This document shows, piece after piece, positions 23,746-35,945 of a stretch of DNA of 64,000 nucleotides. The translations under genes and the position numbers were made by a program. The notes beneath the pieces are model-generated. The model saw nothing but the letters and a program-made list of their open reading frames with translations. It had not been told where the DNA came from and searched no databases. This stretch comes from Chrysomallon squamiferum (taxonomy: Eukaryota; Mollusca; Gastropoda; Neomphalida; Peltospiridae). The first letter of the stretch is position 1; each line of letters begins with the position of its first letter. The stretch spans positions 7,277,436 to 7,341,435 of the forward strand of contig CM022674.1 of assembly GCA_012295275.1 (NCBI GenBank), read 5' to 3'.

Positions 23746-24412
23746 ATATATTACAAATTATATAACTGTTAATAATAAAAACCGACATTGGTTGTATATT
23801 CTTTTATATGCTTTTGTGTATGTATATAATGTATATGTATAAGTATGTATGTATGTGTATATGTATGTATGTATGCATGTATGTTTGATATTTGTATATG
23901 GATGTGTATTATTATGTATACATACATGTTAGTACATGTATTTGTGTTTGTGTGAGTGTGTTTTTTTGTCTTGTTTTTTGTTAATGTGACACTAACTTTT
24001 TTTCTTTTCTTTAATACCTGTATTTATTGTAGGGTACATAATATACAATATTCATTATTAATATGAAATGTTTGAACAACGAACAGTATTAATACTCAAT
24101 GTAACTAATAATCTTTATTTACGCATCAAATTATTTTTGTACTTATTTCCTTTTTATAATAAGAATAAACGGTTAAATCCAGATTCGCAGTTTGCATGCT
24201 TTCTGTTGTCCACCTTTGAACTATGAACTCTTCTACTTTATAATTAATGATCTTTGTTAAAGTATACCTTTAATAAATCGTATTTTCGTCTTTGCCATAC
24301 CATCTCAACTGAGACAATGTAATATAATCAGTTAGTACTGTTTAAAAATGTATGGGAGCTGTCATTTTTCTCGTATAACATAGTCGTGTACTGAGACAAT
24401 TTTGCTCTAGAT

Positions 24413-24443
<31 letters not shown>

Positions 24444-24989
24444 TTTATGAAGGATTAAAATGGCCGCCATTAAATGTTATGTAATAGTGTTCTCTTATTT
24501 TAACTCTTTATTCTGAGCGGGGATACTTTTAGAAAACAAATTATGTATCTAAGCTGTGGAGATGTCAAGGGAATAATAAAAAAACCTCCACTGTTTTGAA
24601 ATCATTTAAATCGTAAAAATAAGTCTTTAATGGACAGCTCAGTCAATTTCTGTAAAATTCAGGGTTGTTATTTATTATAAAGTAGAGGTAGGTGTCTAAC
24701 AATTAACAACTTAATCACTTTAGATCGCCTGTCCCCTTCACCAGATATTACTTAATTTATTTAACAGATACATTTGAAATAAATAAATAAATAAATAACA
24801 ACAAAAAAAATAATAATAAGTCATGATAATGATGATTACTGGTACTTAGCTGTATATGAGAGTTACGGTTCTTGTTTTATTCATGTCACGGACGGTTACA
24901 ATATAGCTGAATAAGCACGTATGTGACACAGAGATCATAGTGTGATGACCTATATTTACACATTCAAGGTCGCCTCGCACGGACATACA

Positions 24990-25030
<41 letters not shown>

Positions 25031-25336
25031 AAAAAAAGACTGAAAGTCGATCTTATTCATTATATTGGTACGTATTTAAGCATCTGTTACAATATTTTTA
25101 CAAACGTAAATAAAACCTTTCTGAAAGAAATATATAAATTATCCACCCATTTACTAAGAAGAAGAAGTAATAGTAGTAGTAGTAGAACAGGAAGAAGAAG
25201 AAAAACTAGTAGCAGTAGTAGGAATACTATTGCAAATAGTAATAGTAATACATAAATAAATAAAAACAATAAACATTATTTATTAAGGATCAAATCAAAC
25301 TAGTAATATGAATAATTTCTGAAGTGCAGGGGGAAA

Positions 25337-25388
<52 letters not shown>

Positions 25389-25389
25389 G

Positions 25390-25430
<41 letters not shown>

Positions 25431-25582
25431 GTAATAACACACCTAAAACACAGTATCTTTTGATTTGTACATCAACATTTAGCCAGTATGACTAATACCC
25501 AATTTGTTGGAATAGAAGCGAACCCTGTAGTTTGGTTACATTTAATAAAGAATAAAATACGTAGATCCGTTTAAGAAATCGA

Positions 25583-25584
<2 letters not shown>
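23746..25584. other. 3' flank of copy A and intergenic, repeats
   Basis: It contains TATG/TGTA-rich sequence (about 23820-23960), AATAAA-like signals, long A runs (about 24420-24442 and 24992-25030) and an (AAT)n tract (about 25337-25440). The leader exon of copy B should lie here but I could not place it. Confidence 0.5.

Positions 25585-25670
<86 letters not shown>
25585..25670. repeat. (CT)n microsatellite, about 43 units
   Basis: A perfect CT run followed by a CA-rich stretch. It is about 130 nt upstream of the acceptor (CTATTCAG, 25792-25799) preceding copy B, so it probably lies in the 5'UTR intron of that gene. Confidence 0.95.
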
Positions 25671-25673
<3 letters not shown>

Positions 25674-25801
25674 CACACACACATACACACACAGACTCAC
25701 ATACACATACCTTCACAATTAAGAATGTAATGATAACTAAATCATGCATGTCATGATTTAAGGAATTAATATTTTATATTTTAAACTTGTGCTATTCAGA
25801 T

Positions 25802-27300
25802 ATGATGCTGGAAGTGGTTCTGGTTTTGGGAATTTTAGCAGTGACATTATGGTGTTTCACGAAGCCCAGAAAAGAAAATATCAAGAACCTGGAAATCAAA
25901 GGCAACAGACGACCGCTTGGCTTCTTCGAAAAGTTTTTAGTTACCGACTATTCGCCCAACACAACTATAGCGCATTCGTGCCTCGTTTCATCTAAACATC
26001 AGCTGACGTCTTCCCAAATTCTGAAGGCTTTGGAAAAATTGACTGAGCGTTACAAGATGTTACGTTTACGTATTGACCAGTCAGATCCTCACAAACCGTG
26101 TCTTGTCCCTCTGTCGATAAATTTACTGTACCCATGAAAACGGTGTACTCTTCTTCATGGCAGGATTGTCTAGAGGGACAGGTGATGGCGACTTACAATA
26201 CATACACAGGCCCTTTGTGGTCAGTCACTTTTCTTCCTGAAGTGCAATATAAAGTTAACCCAGAAATTGACGTTGGAGAAGAAAAACTTCCATTTCAGTC
26301 TGCAGTTGTGTTTGGTTTCCATCACGTCATAATTGATGGCTGTTCACGTATCCACTTAGCTAATCGATTTCTGACGTATTTAGATGATGTTGTCAAAGGA
26401 AAGGATACCTCAGTGGAACCAACAGAAATTCAGCCTGCTATGGAATATTACATTGCAGATAAAATTACAACGAACGTTTTCATTCAGCTTTTTGGATACA
26501 GCCTCAGATTACTTAAATGTATTTCTGGTGTTCGTACTATTTTGTCAGTCCTTTTTAGCAAGAGAAACATGTACACAGAAAAATTCGGTTTAGAAGAAGA
26601 AAGAAACCCGTATGTTGCTAAGAAGATCTGCATAATTCCTATGGAATTTTCACAAACCGAAACCAGCAGACTGCTGACAAAATGTAAAGAAAATGGCTCT
26701 ACTATATATGGAGTTATTCAAGCATCAGTACTGGTGGCTTTTGCAAAGCTTTTACAAGGAGGGGAGATAACTCAAAATATAACGCTAGAGGTTGATAGCA
26801 CGATTAACATTCGTCAATTCATGGACGATAACCCTGTATCACCAAACTGTCTTGGGAGTTACTTCCTTCCCATGATTCTTTCACAGAAAATCACGCCAGT
26901 AAATAAAATGAAAGAAGACTTTTGGAAATTTGCTTCCGAAGCGACCGAATTAATGAAAAATGGTCTGAAAGCCGGATACTTTTTAAATTTCATAAGGTTT
27001 TATGACTTTCTCTGTGCTACAAATTTCACTAAAGATCACAGATGCTTGGCTCTCTCATCAATAACGAATCTTGGGTACTGCAAGTTCCTTGAACGAAGTG
27101 ACAAAAGCGAGGTGAGGTTTCGCGCTATGCATTCGTGTACTGCCGAGCACCACTCAGGTCCAGTCTTTGCCACGCGTGTTATTACGTTCAACGGTAGAAT
27201 GTTCTGGACCATCTGCTTCTACACGAATGTCACAAGCAAACATCAAGCTACCCAGTTCTCGGATCTCATCAAACAAACTTTAAGAACTGCATTACAGTAA
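25802..27300 (+). CDS. membrane-anchored HHxxxDG acyltransferase, copy B (frame-broken)
   Basis: A tandem paralogue of copy A in the same orientation with the same architecture: an N-terminal anchor (residues about 4-19), RRPLGFFEK (36-44), the intact catalytic HHVIIDG (about 174-180), and the paired blocks NMYTEKFGLEEERNP, LSSITNLGYCKFLERSD and AEHH.GP near the C-terminus. The start is the ATG at 25802, six bases after nothing more than ATA following a TTCAG acceptor, and aligns with the copy A start. The frame breaks between LVP and VDKFTVP near 26098-26115; one added base rejoins it, and the ORF (1,499 nt) is again one base short. HHxxxDG enzymes acylate alcohols or amines from thioesters; the single anchor suggests an ER- or other membrane-bound enzyme. 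The substrate is unknown. Copies A and B are diverged, so both have probably been retained for some time. Confidence 0.84.
26098..26115 (+). other. 1-nt frame break in acyltransferase B
   Basis: Upstream frame reads to HKPCLVP and then to a TGA at 26137; downstream frame supplies VDKFTVP onward, aligning with NNFSVP in copy A. The CCC run at about 26106-26108 is the likeliest site of a missing base. Confidence 0.7.
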
Positions 27301-27344
27301 CGCTTAATGACATAACAAAAGATCTTGTTAATGTGAATCTGTAA

Positions 27345-27347
27345 TTA

Positions 27348-27435
<88 letters not shown>
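27345..27435. repeat. (AAT)n then (AAAT)n microsatellite
   Basis: About 18 AAT units pass into AAAT units just 3' of the copy B stop codon, in its 3'UTR or immediate flank. Confidence 0.95.
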
Positions 27436-27816
27436 AAAAACTTCTAATCGATATTTTTCTTCACTGTTTTAAAATATATTTATGTGTTGTGAGCATTTTG
27501 TAGTCGAACTATATTATGTAAATTTTTATATTACATATTTTGTTCTTGTTAAAATATTTAAACAAAGAGCCTACGTATATTGTGTGTTTGTGTATGTACT
27601 TTGACATCGTTTTATTTACTCATTTTTTTCCATTGTATTAACATAGAATTTTATAACTAATCTGTTGTGAAATAAATCATATTCTCTTCTTTTTGTAATT
27701 ATTATTTCATTATGCAGGTGCATATTTATTTATTTATTTATTATGCACACTTTAAAAGAATTAAAAGTTAGATTCATTTAACTGATTGCATATTTAATTT
27801 TTATAAAATTACCCTC

Positions 27817-27824
27817 TGACGTCA
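27817..27824. promoter_or_regulatory. consensus CRE (TGACGTCA) upstream of UBIAD1
   Basis: A perfect palindromic CREB/ATF site about 205 bp upstream of the UBIAD1 start codon. It is the standout motif of this short intergenic promoter interval. Function is inferred from the motif only. Confidence 0.45.
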
Positions 27825-28028
27825 TGAAAACATGTGGTTGTCCTGTGCACACAGGAAATGGCTCGGACTAACGACCTGTAAATATTAACCGGGGAATCAC
27901 GTTTACTGAAAAGATGACTATCGCAAGCTGTTTACATGTATTTAAATGACTGAAACGGCACATCCGCATTAATTGTGGATCGGTCTTCAACGGGCGTTGT
28001 TTTTAAGATTTAAGTTAAGCCAGTCCAA

Positions 28029-28964
28029 ATGGTTCTTCAAAGTAATGGAATCGTGGTTAAGCCAGATCCACCGAATACGTTAAGTAAATACTTCGCTGCC
28101 TTGAGACCTTGGTCGTTTACCATTTCCTTCACACCAGTGGCTTTGGGATGCACTTTAGCGTACAAGACAGTAGGAACATTCAGTATACCTGTCTTTTTAA
28201 CAACCTGCTTAACGTCTCTGTCAGTACATGCTGCTGGGAATTTGGTGAACACGTATTTCGACTTTACTAGAGGAATTGACAGCAAGAAGAGTGATGACAG
28301 AACGCTGGTTGACAAAATTCTCCAGCCTTCTGATGTAGCTTTTCTCGGTGGTCTGTTCTATGTACTAGGATGTATTGGATTTCTTATTTTAGCTTTAATG
28401 TCGCCAGCCAAGATGGAACATTTAGCTTTAATTTATTTTGGAGGGCTTTCTAGCAGTTTTTTGTATACTGGCGGTTTAGGATTGAAATATATTGCTATGG
28501 GTGATCTTTTGATATTTTTGACGTTTGGACCGCTGACTGTGATGTTTGCTTTTTTAGCGCAAGGTGGCCAGCTGTCGTTGATTCCATTTCTTTATGCACT
28601 GCCAGTTGCTCTGAACACAGAAGCAATACTGCACAGTAACAACGCGAGAGATGCATCAAATGATTCAAAAGTTGGAGTTATAACACTAGCTATTTTACTT
28701 GGACAGACTGGATCTTATATCCTTTTCTCAGCTTTGCTCTTTCTGCCATTCATAATGTTCATCTTGATGGGAATTCATTGTACAAAATGGATGTTTCTTC
28801 CAGCATTGTCTGTCTTTGGAGCTTTTGACTTGGAGAAGGATTTTAGAATTCACCATTTAACAAACATGCCTCACAGAGTTGCAACTCTTAATCTTATAAT
28901 GGGAGTACTTTATGTATTGGCCTGTTTACTTGCTGACAGAACGAACTTGCCTGCTTTGGTTTAA
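28029..28964 (+). CDS. UBIAD1: UBIAD1, UbiA-family prenyltransferase (complete, single exon)
   Basis: A 311-residue integral membrane prenyltransferase. In animals UBIAD1 attaches geranylgeranyl to menadione to make menaquinone-4 (vitamin K2), is reported to contribute to CoQ10, and in vertebrates regulates HMG-CoA reductase turnover in ER and Golgi membranes. Visible hallmarks: ALRPWSF (24-30), the first Asp-rich motif NTYFDFTRGIDSKKSDDRTL (74-93, with N74/D78), GGLSSSFLYTGG (138-149), and the second motif NNARDASND (204-212). Several hydrophobic spans fit the eight-to-nine-helix UbiA fold. The ATG at 28029 follows a short leader. Length is slightly under the roughly 340 residues of vertebrate UBIAD1, the difference being a shorter N-terminus. 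The frame is intact with no intron. Confidence 0.97.
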   Translation: MVLQSNGIVVKPDPPNTLSKYFAALRPWSFTISFTPVALGCTLAYKTVGTFSIPVFLTTCLTSLSVHAAGNLVNTYFDFTRGIDSKKSDDRTLVDKILQPSDVAFLGGLFYVLGCIGFLILALMSPAKMEHLALIYFGGLSSSFLYTGGLGLKYIAMGDLLIFLTFGPLTVMFAFLAQGGQLSLIPFLYALPVALNTEAILHSNNARDASNDSKVGVITLAILLGQTGSYILFSALLFLPFIMFILMGIHCTKWMFLPALSVFGAFDLEKDFRIHHLTNMPHRVATLNLIMGVLYVLACLLADRTNLPALV

Positions 28965-31040
28965 TATTGTAATTAATTAATTCATGATGCTGTATTACAC
29001 AATAATTATATATGATTTTATGTGTTTACATAAATAAGTTTATATGTAGAGCTGCATAAGAACAGTGCCAGCAACATAAATGTAAAACTCACTAACACAT
29101 TTTATTAACAGTTAGATGTTTGTGAGTCTCTTTTCAAAATTAGATAAACTGTCATGAATGAAATTACAGACAAGTTCATGCTTCTTTATCATGGAAAGTT
29201 TTACACTAAGTTCATCTTAATAACCTTCACAGAAACTTTTATCATAAAACTGTCAGTTCTTTAGTATATTTCTCCACAAACATAACTGTAGTCACTCTAA
29301 ATATGCCGACAAATGCAAATTCACATATAAATTATCTTATTTATTGTTGTAAACTATATAAATGTGATATATGAATCATGTTTTTCATAATTTAGTGTTT
29401 TATCATGTTCTATGTTACTCATAAATTGAAATTTGTGTATTCTATTCATGAGTGAGTCTGTTAAACTTTGTGTCTGTGAGTATACATTTGTGTGTGGGAA
29501 AACCAATTATATGTTTGTACATCTGTCTCTTTATGTGTGTATGTATTTTTTTCTTTATATCAGGGATAGGATTTTTGTTTATAATAATACTTTGTCTTTT
29601 AATAATTATATGTACAAATTTTAATGGCGTGGATAATATATATGTATTTGAGAACTCCTTGTTGACTGCACAAATATAAAATATATCTGTTATAATAATG
29701 TAATCTGAGAAATTCAAATAAATGATTCTAACAGAGGTTAAAAAAAATTTAAAAAAAATTTGGCATACAATTTGATTTGTGTGTGTGTGTGTGTATGTGT
29801 GCAAGCAACAAATCATGAGGAAAATCCTTCATGTACAAAATGATGAAAGTTTCTACTAAGTCGGGACCTGTTTTCTACTACTAATCAAATTACGAGTTCT
29901 GTTTGTTTGTTGAGATACACATCTTCTCAAGAAATATTCACATTAGGTCATACATTTATTTATGTTGTCCCTGTTTTAGTGAAATAAAGATTATTCTTTT
30001 AACATGATCAGTTGTAAGATCAGTCCTTTCCACTGTACTCATTAGGCTGTGTCTTGTTCCAGTCAGACTGGTTTGTTTAATGGTTTCATGATCTCCTGTG
30101 TTTGGTAAGGTGTGTATTAAAAATATATTTTGCTGCATTTCATTAAGATTTGTATACAACAGTTGAGGTAAATTTGTGTATAAAATGTTATAAAACATTT
30201 CTTGATTATTGTTTGTGTTTTACAACTTGCTCCGAGATAGATTGTAATAGATTATTGTTCATGAGAACAGAAATAATATTTTGTGTTTAATAAAATACAA
30301 CAAAAACAATAATAATTGTAGTAGTATTCGATGTGTTACAGTTATAGTATAGTATAGTAGTGGTAGTACTAATAGTTGTAGTAATATTACTATTATTATT
30401 ACTAGAACAATAGTGGTAGTGGTATATTATGTAATAATAATAATAAATAATTTTTAATTAAAGACTTCAGGTAACAATTCTTTACAAACAGAGAAATGTT
30501 CTATTTTAAATTATGTTCATTCAGCAAGATTGTAAAGCAACAAGCCAGTAATGCATTGTTTTTTAGTTATTTTCATCGTATTAACTGAACCATTTAAAAT
30601 ACATTTAAGTTACTTGAATCACTTTGTGACAGTAAGTGATTGTGTCTTAGAGCCTAGAGATTGTATATTTATTCAACCTTTTTTTAAAGAACTGATTGTG
30701 CTTAGAATTTAAGTAAAGAAACTTTTCTTTACAGCTTCTGACTTCATTGTGTTAACAACCCTAATATTTTCCTGTACATCAATTTTTGAGTATATTTTTG
30801 GTTTTGTAATTAATAGTAAAAAAAATATATCTGATGTTGTAATGCTAATTGTGGTGAGATAAAAAGCTTATGTTCATACATCTTGTAACAATTTTATTTA
30901 TTTTTATTGTTTATGAGTGAAGACAGATCACCCAAACATTTATTGACAGATTTTGTTACATTTATTTGTACTAATATAATATGGAGTTCCTTTTGATTGA
31001 TATTGCAATAAAAATCTTTATTTCACTAAAAAAAAAAAAA
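28965..31040 (+). other. probable long 3'UTR of UBIAD1
   Basis: No coding sequence is seen. AATAAA occurs at 31007-31012, about 16 nt before a run of 15-16 A (from 31028). If this is the polyadenylation site, the 3'UTR would be about 2.05 kb. Other AATAAA signals, for example near 29981, could give shorter forms. Confidence 0.4.
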
Positions 31041-33283
31041 AACTATTTATTTTTAAAAATTGGGCATTTTATAATCATTGTTTGAATGTGATCTTTTATA
31101 AATATTAATTATAATTAAACAATCATGAAAAGCAGGTGCATTATCACTGATGTACATGAATTTTAACATTACGTTGAGCAATTTATTTGGTGTTTAGAAA
31201 TGGTGTGTCATGAATAAAGACTGTTGTGAAACTTACCATTAATTTCCATTTATCTGTGATTAAGATAATTCTGAGTTGATTAACACATTAAACATTCTGA
31301 AATTAACATTTGTACAACAGCTTGGACATTGTTTCAAAACCTGTTAGACATAATTAAGATAACAACTCTGGTAACACATGGGTAAGGGTTAAGTAATATG
31401 CTCAGCTGCAAGTTTTTACCATTATACTTTAGTGGGAGAATTTGATGTTTGGACTTGGTATAAATTATAATACATTTATTACTAATTTACTGAAAAGGAA
31501 ATTGTTATATTTGTGAAAGTGATGCACACATGAGAAAGGGTGATCATAACATTCCCCCCAATTTCAAACATTTATTATATAAAGTTCTGAAAACAAACAT
31601 CTGGCATGTTTACTATATAAATTACCTGCATCAACACACAAAACAGTAAACATCTGTTGTTTAATTGTTTATTTACACATTATTGTTTAATGTCATATAG
31701 TTACATCGTAATACAAAGATTTTCTTAAACACAGATGTCAAGGTATATGCATAAAACCAAAACAAGGTTGGTACTTTCGTCCTGAATTATGATGCTTTAT
31801 GGATAACATCCTTTCAGTCCAACATGAAGTAAATAAGCGTGAATGAAAAATGGCTTGTCTGTTTTGACATTGTCAGCATGCATGTGTGTGTGTGTGTTTA
31901 GCAGTGAATATTCTTTTTTCTCAAGTTTGTCTGATTAGACTCTACACATAGACAAAATTGGACAATGCAATGGGGGAGAAGGACAAAGTCCAATCATGAC
32001 CTCACAAACATCAGGTTGCCCACTTTCCTGAAGTATGGAGGCAGAGTTTAGATCCAGTCCAGACAGTCACAACAACCTTTGAAAAGGTCTGTGAATAATT
32101 AAGGGGGCAGATATACATACATGTTTGAAGTATGTAGATACTAGGCATGCATGTAGATTTGCAAGTTTGTATAGTGTGTGTGTTTGAATATATATATATA
32201 GATACAAAAAAGTTAGTAATTTTTGTAAAAGCTGTTTTTATTTTCCACATAATTAGTAATAATAAAAATGAAAAAGTTACAAAAAGGAGAAATATTGGCA
32301 GTATTAATGTTTTCTGAGAATGTAAACAAAGATAACTGCTTAAACTATGTTGTCACCTTTGTTGAGAAATGTAATACTGTCTGACAGTTTGAACATATTT
32401 AAAATAGTTAAATAATATGAAATTACCCCGATACATGATTCTTCATTACTAAATACTAAATAATTTATTATTTGAATTATTATTATTACTATTTTTTATC
32501 AATATTAGTATCATTATTATTTATTATCAATATAGCTGTAATCATCATGATTATGTCTTTCTTTTTGAAAACCAAAAAAAAAAAAAAAAAAAAAAGGACA
32601 ATACTTTCAAAATTAATTTGATTCACTATAATTTACAAAGTAGTATTTTAGTAATATACAAAAAAAAAAAAAAAAGAAAGAATTCAGACATCACTTAAAG
32701 CAATACATTTACAGCATATAACTTTATTAGTGTATCAATGCATTTATTGTTTGCATAAAACAATAATACCCCCCAACCAAAAAAAAAATCATTTCACATT
32801 ATTTCATTTTAATTGCAATATACCCTGGAAATCCTCAAACACATGCTGGTGATATGAAATGTTGAAACTAACCATTAACTGATTTGTCATTTTTATTCTT
32901 GATAACTACAGAAACCGCATTTTCAAGTCCTAATAAATACCCCCCCCCACAAATCCACCCCCATCTCTAAAATATAATACAAAATATGACTAATTTAAAA
33001 TATGGACAAGTTTATTACAGAAGAAACAATGTATGTTACTAGATTATTTTACATTATGGTGAAAGTAAATTATGACAAAATTTGAAATATGGATTTTTAA
33101 TTTTTTTTCTGTAAGTTATATATATGCTAAAATCCCATATTAAGGATTTATTTGAAATCATTTTTTCACTGCCCTACAAAAAGTTGCCATTTTCTTGCCA
33201 TAACCAAATATCTTCTTTTTTAAATATGGTTAAAAAGGTACTTCTGTGAATGCATGTTTTATTTTAATTAAAAGCCTTTCACA

Positions 33284-33317
<34 letters not shown>

Positions 33318-35945
33318 AATATAAAAATTAACTTTTGCTGGTTAATAAATACTTTAAATAATAAATTATTTAACAGATCATTTAACACCCCAAAGCCCCC
33401 AATTAATGTTAAATATATATTTACAATTTCTTTTAATATTTTATCATTTTCAGAGGAAAAAATCCAACCCCTCCCCAAAAAAAATGAACAACTAATGGTA
33501 AGATTAACATAGTATAAAAAGTAAATGATAAAAAAGTAATTAAACCTTTCTAAAATACATACATGCCAGTAATGGAAGACATAATGCATTAACAAAATGA
33601 GAGTAAAAACACGTAAAAACATGCATGCATATACTTATATGTGTATTAATCCATTCATAAAACAAACACACACACACACACAATGTACAATGACATAAAA
33701 ATATAAAGACATACATAAATTTTACATGCAAAATATAAATGTAAGCTATTTCAAAAAGCTGAATATATTTCTCTTTAGCAATAAGCAGAATTAAAATTTA
33801 TTATTTTATTTCATTTAAAGACACTTTCATAAAATAAAACCAACCAACCAAACAAATTAATAAATTATTTAAAAAAATATATATATAAAAAAAAATATAT
33901 TAATTTGCTCATAAAATGTTTAATTATTTTGTAACAGAATTACACCACACCTCAATGTACAGAGGTAAGAATTGTGAAAACCTGATTACACATGCAAATT
34001 AATATTTTCACAACTTGAACAGTATCCTGTGTTTAGGTTTTATTTTATCTTAAAGAGTTATTTCCCTTGACATGGAATGTGGTGCATGCCAAGAGCTTGC
34101 ATGCAGATCACAAAAACAGTGATCAAATCAATATTTGAAATGTAAGTCTAGATTCATTTATCTTCTTCAGATTTGTTTTTAAGTACAAAATTCATAGAAA
34201 TGTATTCAAATTTCAAAACATGTTTCAAAACACAATACATCTGTAGCCAACATTTCACAACTGTCAGTTTGCACATTTTCTTCTCAGAACAATTTCCTTT
34301 TCATATTCACTTTCATCTTCGTATCTTGTTGCATTCTTCTGTTTTTTTAATTCACAAGTGCATCAAAGGTGGAAGCAATGATGCATGAGTAACTGGCAGG
34401 TTTGAAACTGAGAAGAAGCTACACAATACACTTGAAAACAATCAAACTTTGATATTTTTATGCGATGTCTGCTAATCTGGTCTGTGAACATCAAAATCGA
34501 TGATCTGTGACATAACACTAGATTCTGGACAAGAGAACCTCTCACTGGCACTGTTGACTGGAAGTCATGTTTTCATTAATTCAACTCATTTACACTACAC
34601 CAGTCTATTCATGTTAATCAAAATTGGATACACCTGAATTAAACGGAAGGCAAAACAGGACTATGAAATGTGACAGATTTTGACAGAGCTCCAGTTTGTT
34701 CAAGATCTAGCAAAACAGTTTTACTGCATAGAAAATGTAGCATTTTAATATCAAAATTAACACTGAAAGACAAAGTGTTGTGTATAATTACAACTAATAT
34801 ATCAACACGTGTAAAACTGGCAAAATCCAGACTGAACACTTAACGCACTCATTTTAAAAACCTAAGGCTTATTGTTATTATTATTAATTTTGTTTATAGC
34901 TCATGTTTAACACAATAAATATTAATTAAAAGTGCCCATTTAAGAGGATGTTAGTGAGATCTGGACTGAATATTCTCATTTTTAAAAATCTAAAGTTTAT
35001 TATTATTATTACTATTTTTATTACTATTATTATTATTTTTGTTCATAGCCAAAGTTCTGTCTAATAAATATTAATTAAAAAATATGCCCATTTAAAATTA
35101 TGATAATGAATTATAAAAATAAAAATACAGACAGCTGTCAATGAAAAACAAATTATCCATTTAATGGTATTACTATGAAACAAAACGACAGATTAAATTA
35201 ATAAGACACAAACAAGTTAATTACCAAGTGAAAATCATGTCAACTTCTAATGAAATAGACAAGTCAAACTACCAAAAAAAAAAGCAAAGTAACAATATAA
35301 GTATATCAAAGATTCATTATGCCAAAATAGTTTTAAAAAAAAATCATATTATGGTATCTTAAAATGAACACTTTATTATCTTGTCCTTTTCAGTTCAGAA
35401 ATCAAGACTCATTAATCACATTTTAATTACTTAATTCATTTTTCATGCCAAAGTAGTTCATTTTTTTATTACTTTTTTTTTACATTATAGCACATCTTAA
35501 TATCAACTCTTTACTTGATAAGTTTAGAAACATTGTAGACATACATACAGCACTTGTTAATAATAACACAATAACAACAACAGTAACAATAAAAATAAAA
35601 GTCACTTTTTACAAGACACAACATTATTAATACCTCAATTGCAAACCTCCCCACTGAACACAACAGATGCTTTTGTTGCACTGCAAAAATTGAATTTTTC
35701 TACAAACCATTGCTCTAAAACTGTTTTCACATAGTTCTATTAAAAAACAAAACAATCAGTAAACATTATTTCATTCCAAAATGTTCCACCAGCAACAATG
35801 TTCCCATTTAAAAAGAAAAATTAAAAAATAATAACAATCTGAGTAAAAAATGTGTTTTAAAACAAATATCAAAACAAAACCTTTTTTCATACACCACACA
35901 TTCAATACAATGTTTTGATTTCTGTAAAAAAATATATGTTGCGCA
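31041..35945. other. intergenic and probable 3'UTR of the TNFR gene
   Basis: No gene is recognised. The right part is 3' to the TNFR stop codon at 35946 on the minus strand and probably contains its 3'UTR; several TTTATT (minus-strand AATAAA) signals are present. Repeats include poly-A at about 32574-32595, (CA)n at about 33284-33314 and (ATT)n near 35000-35040. Confidence 0.45.
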
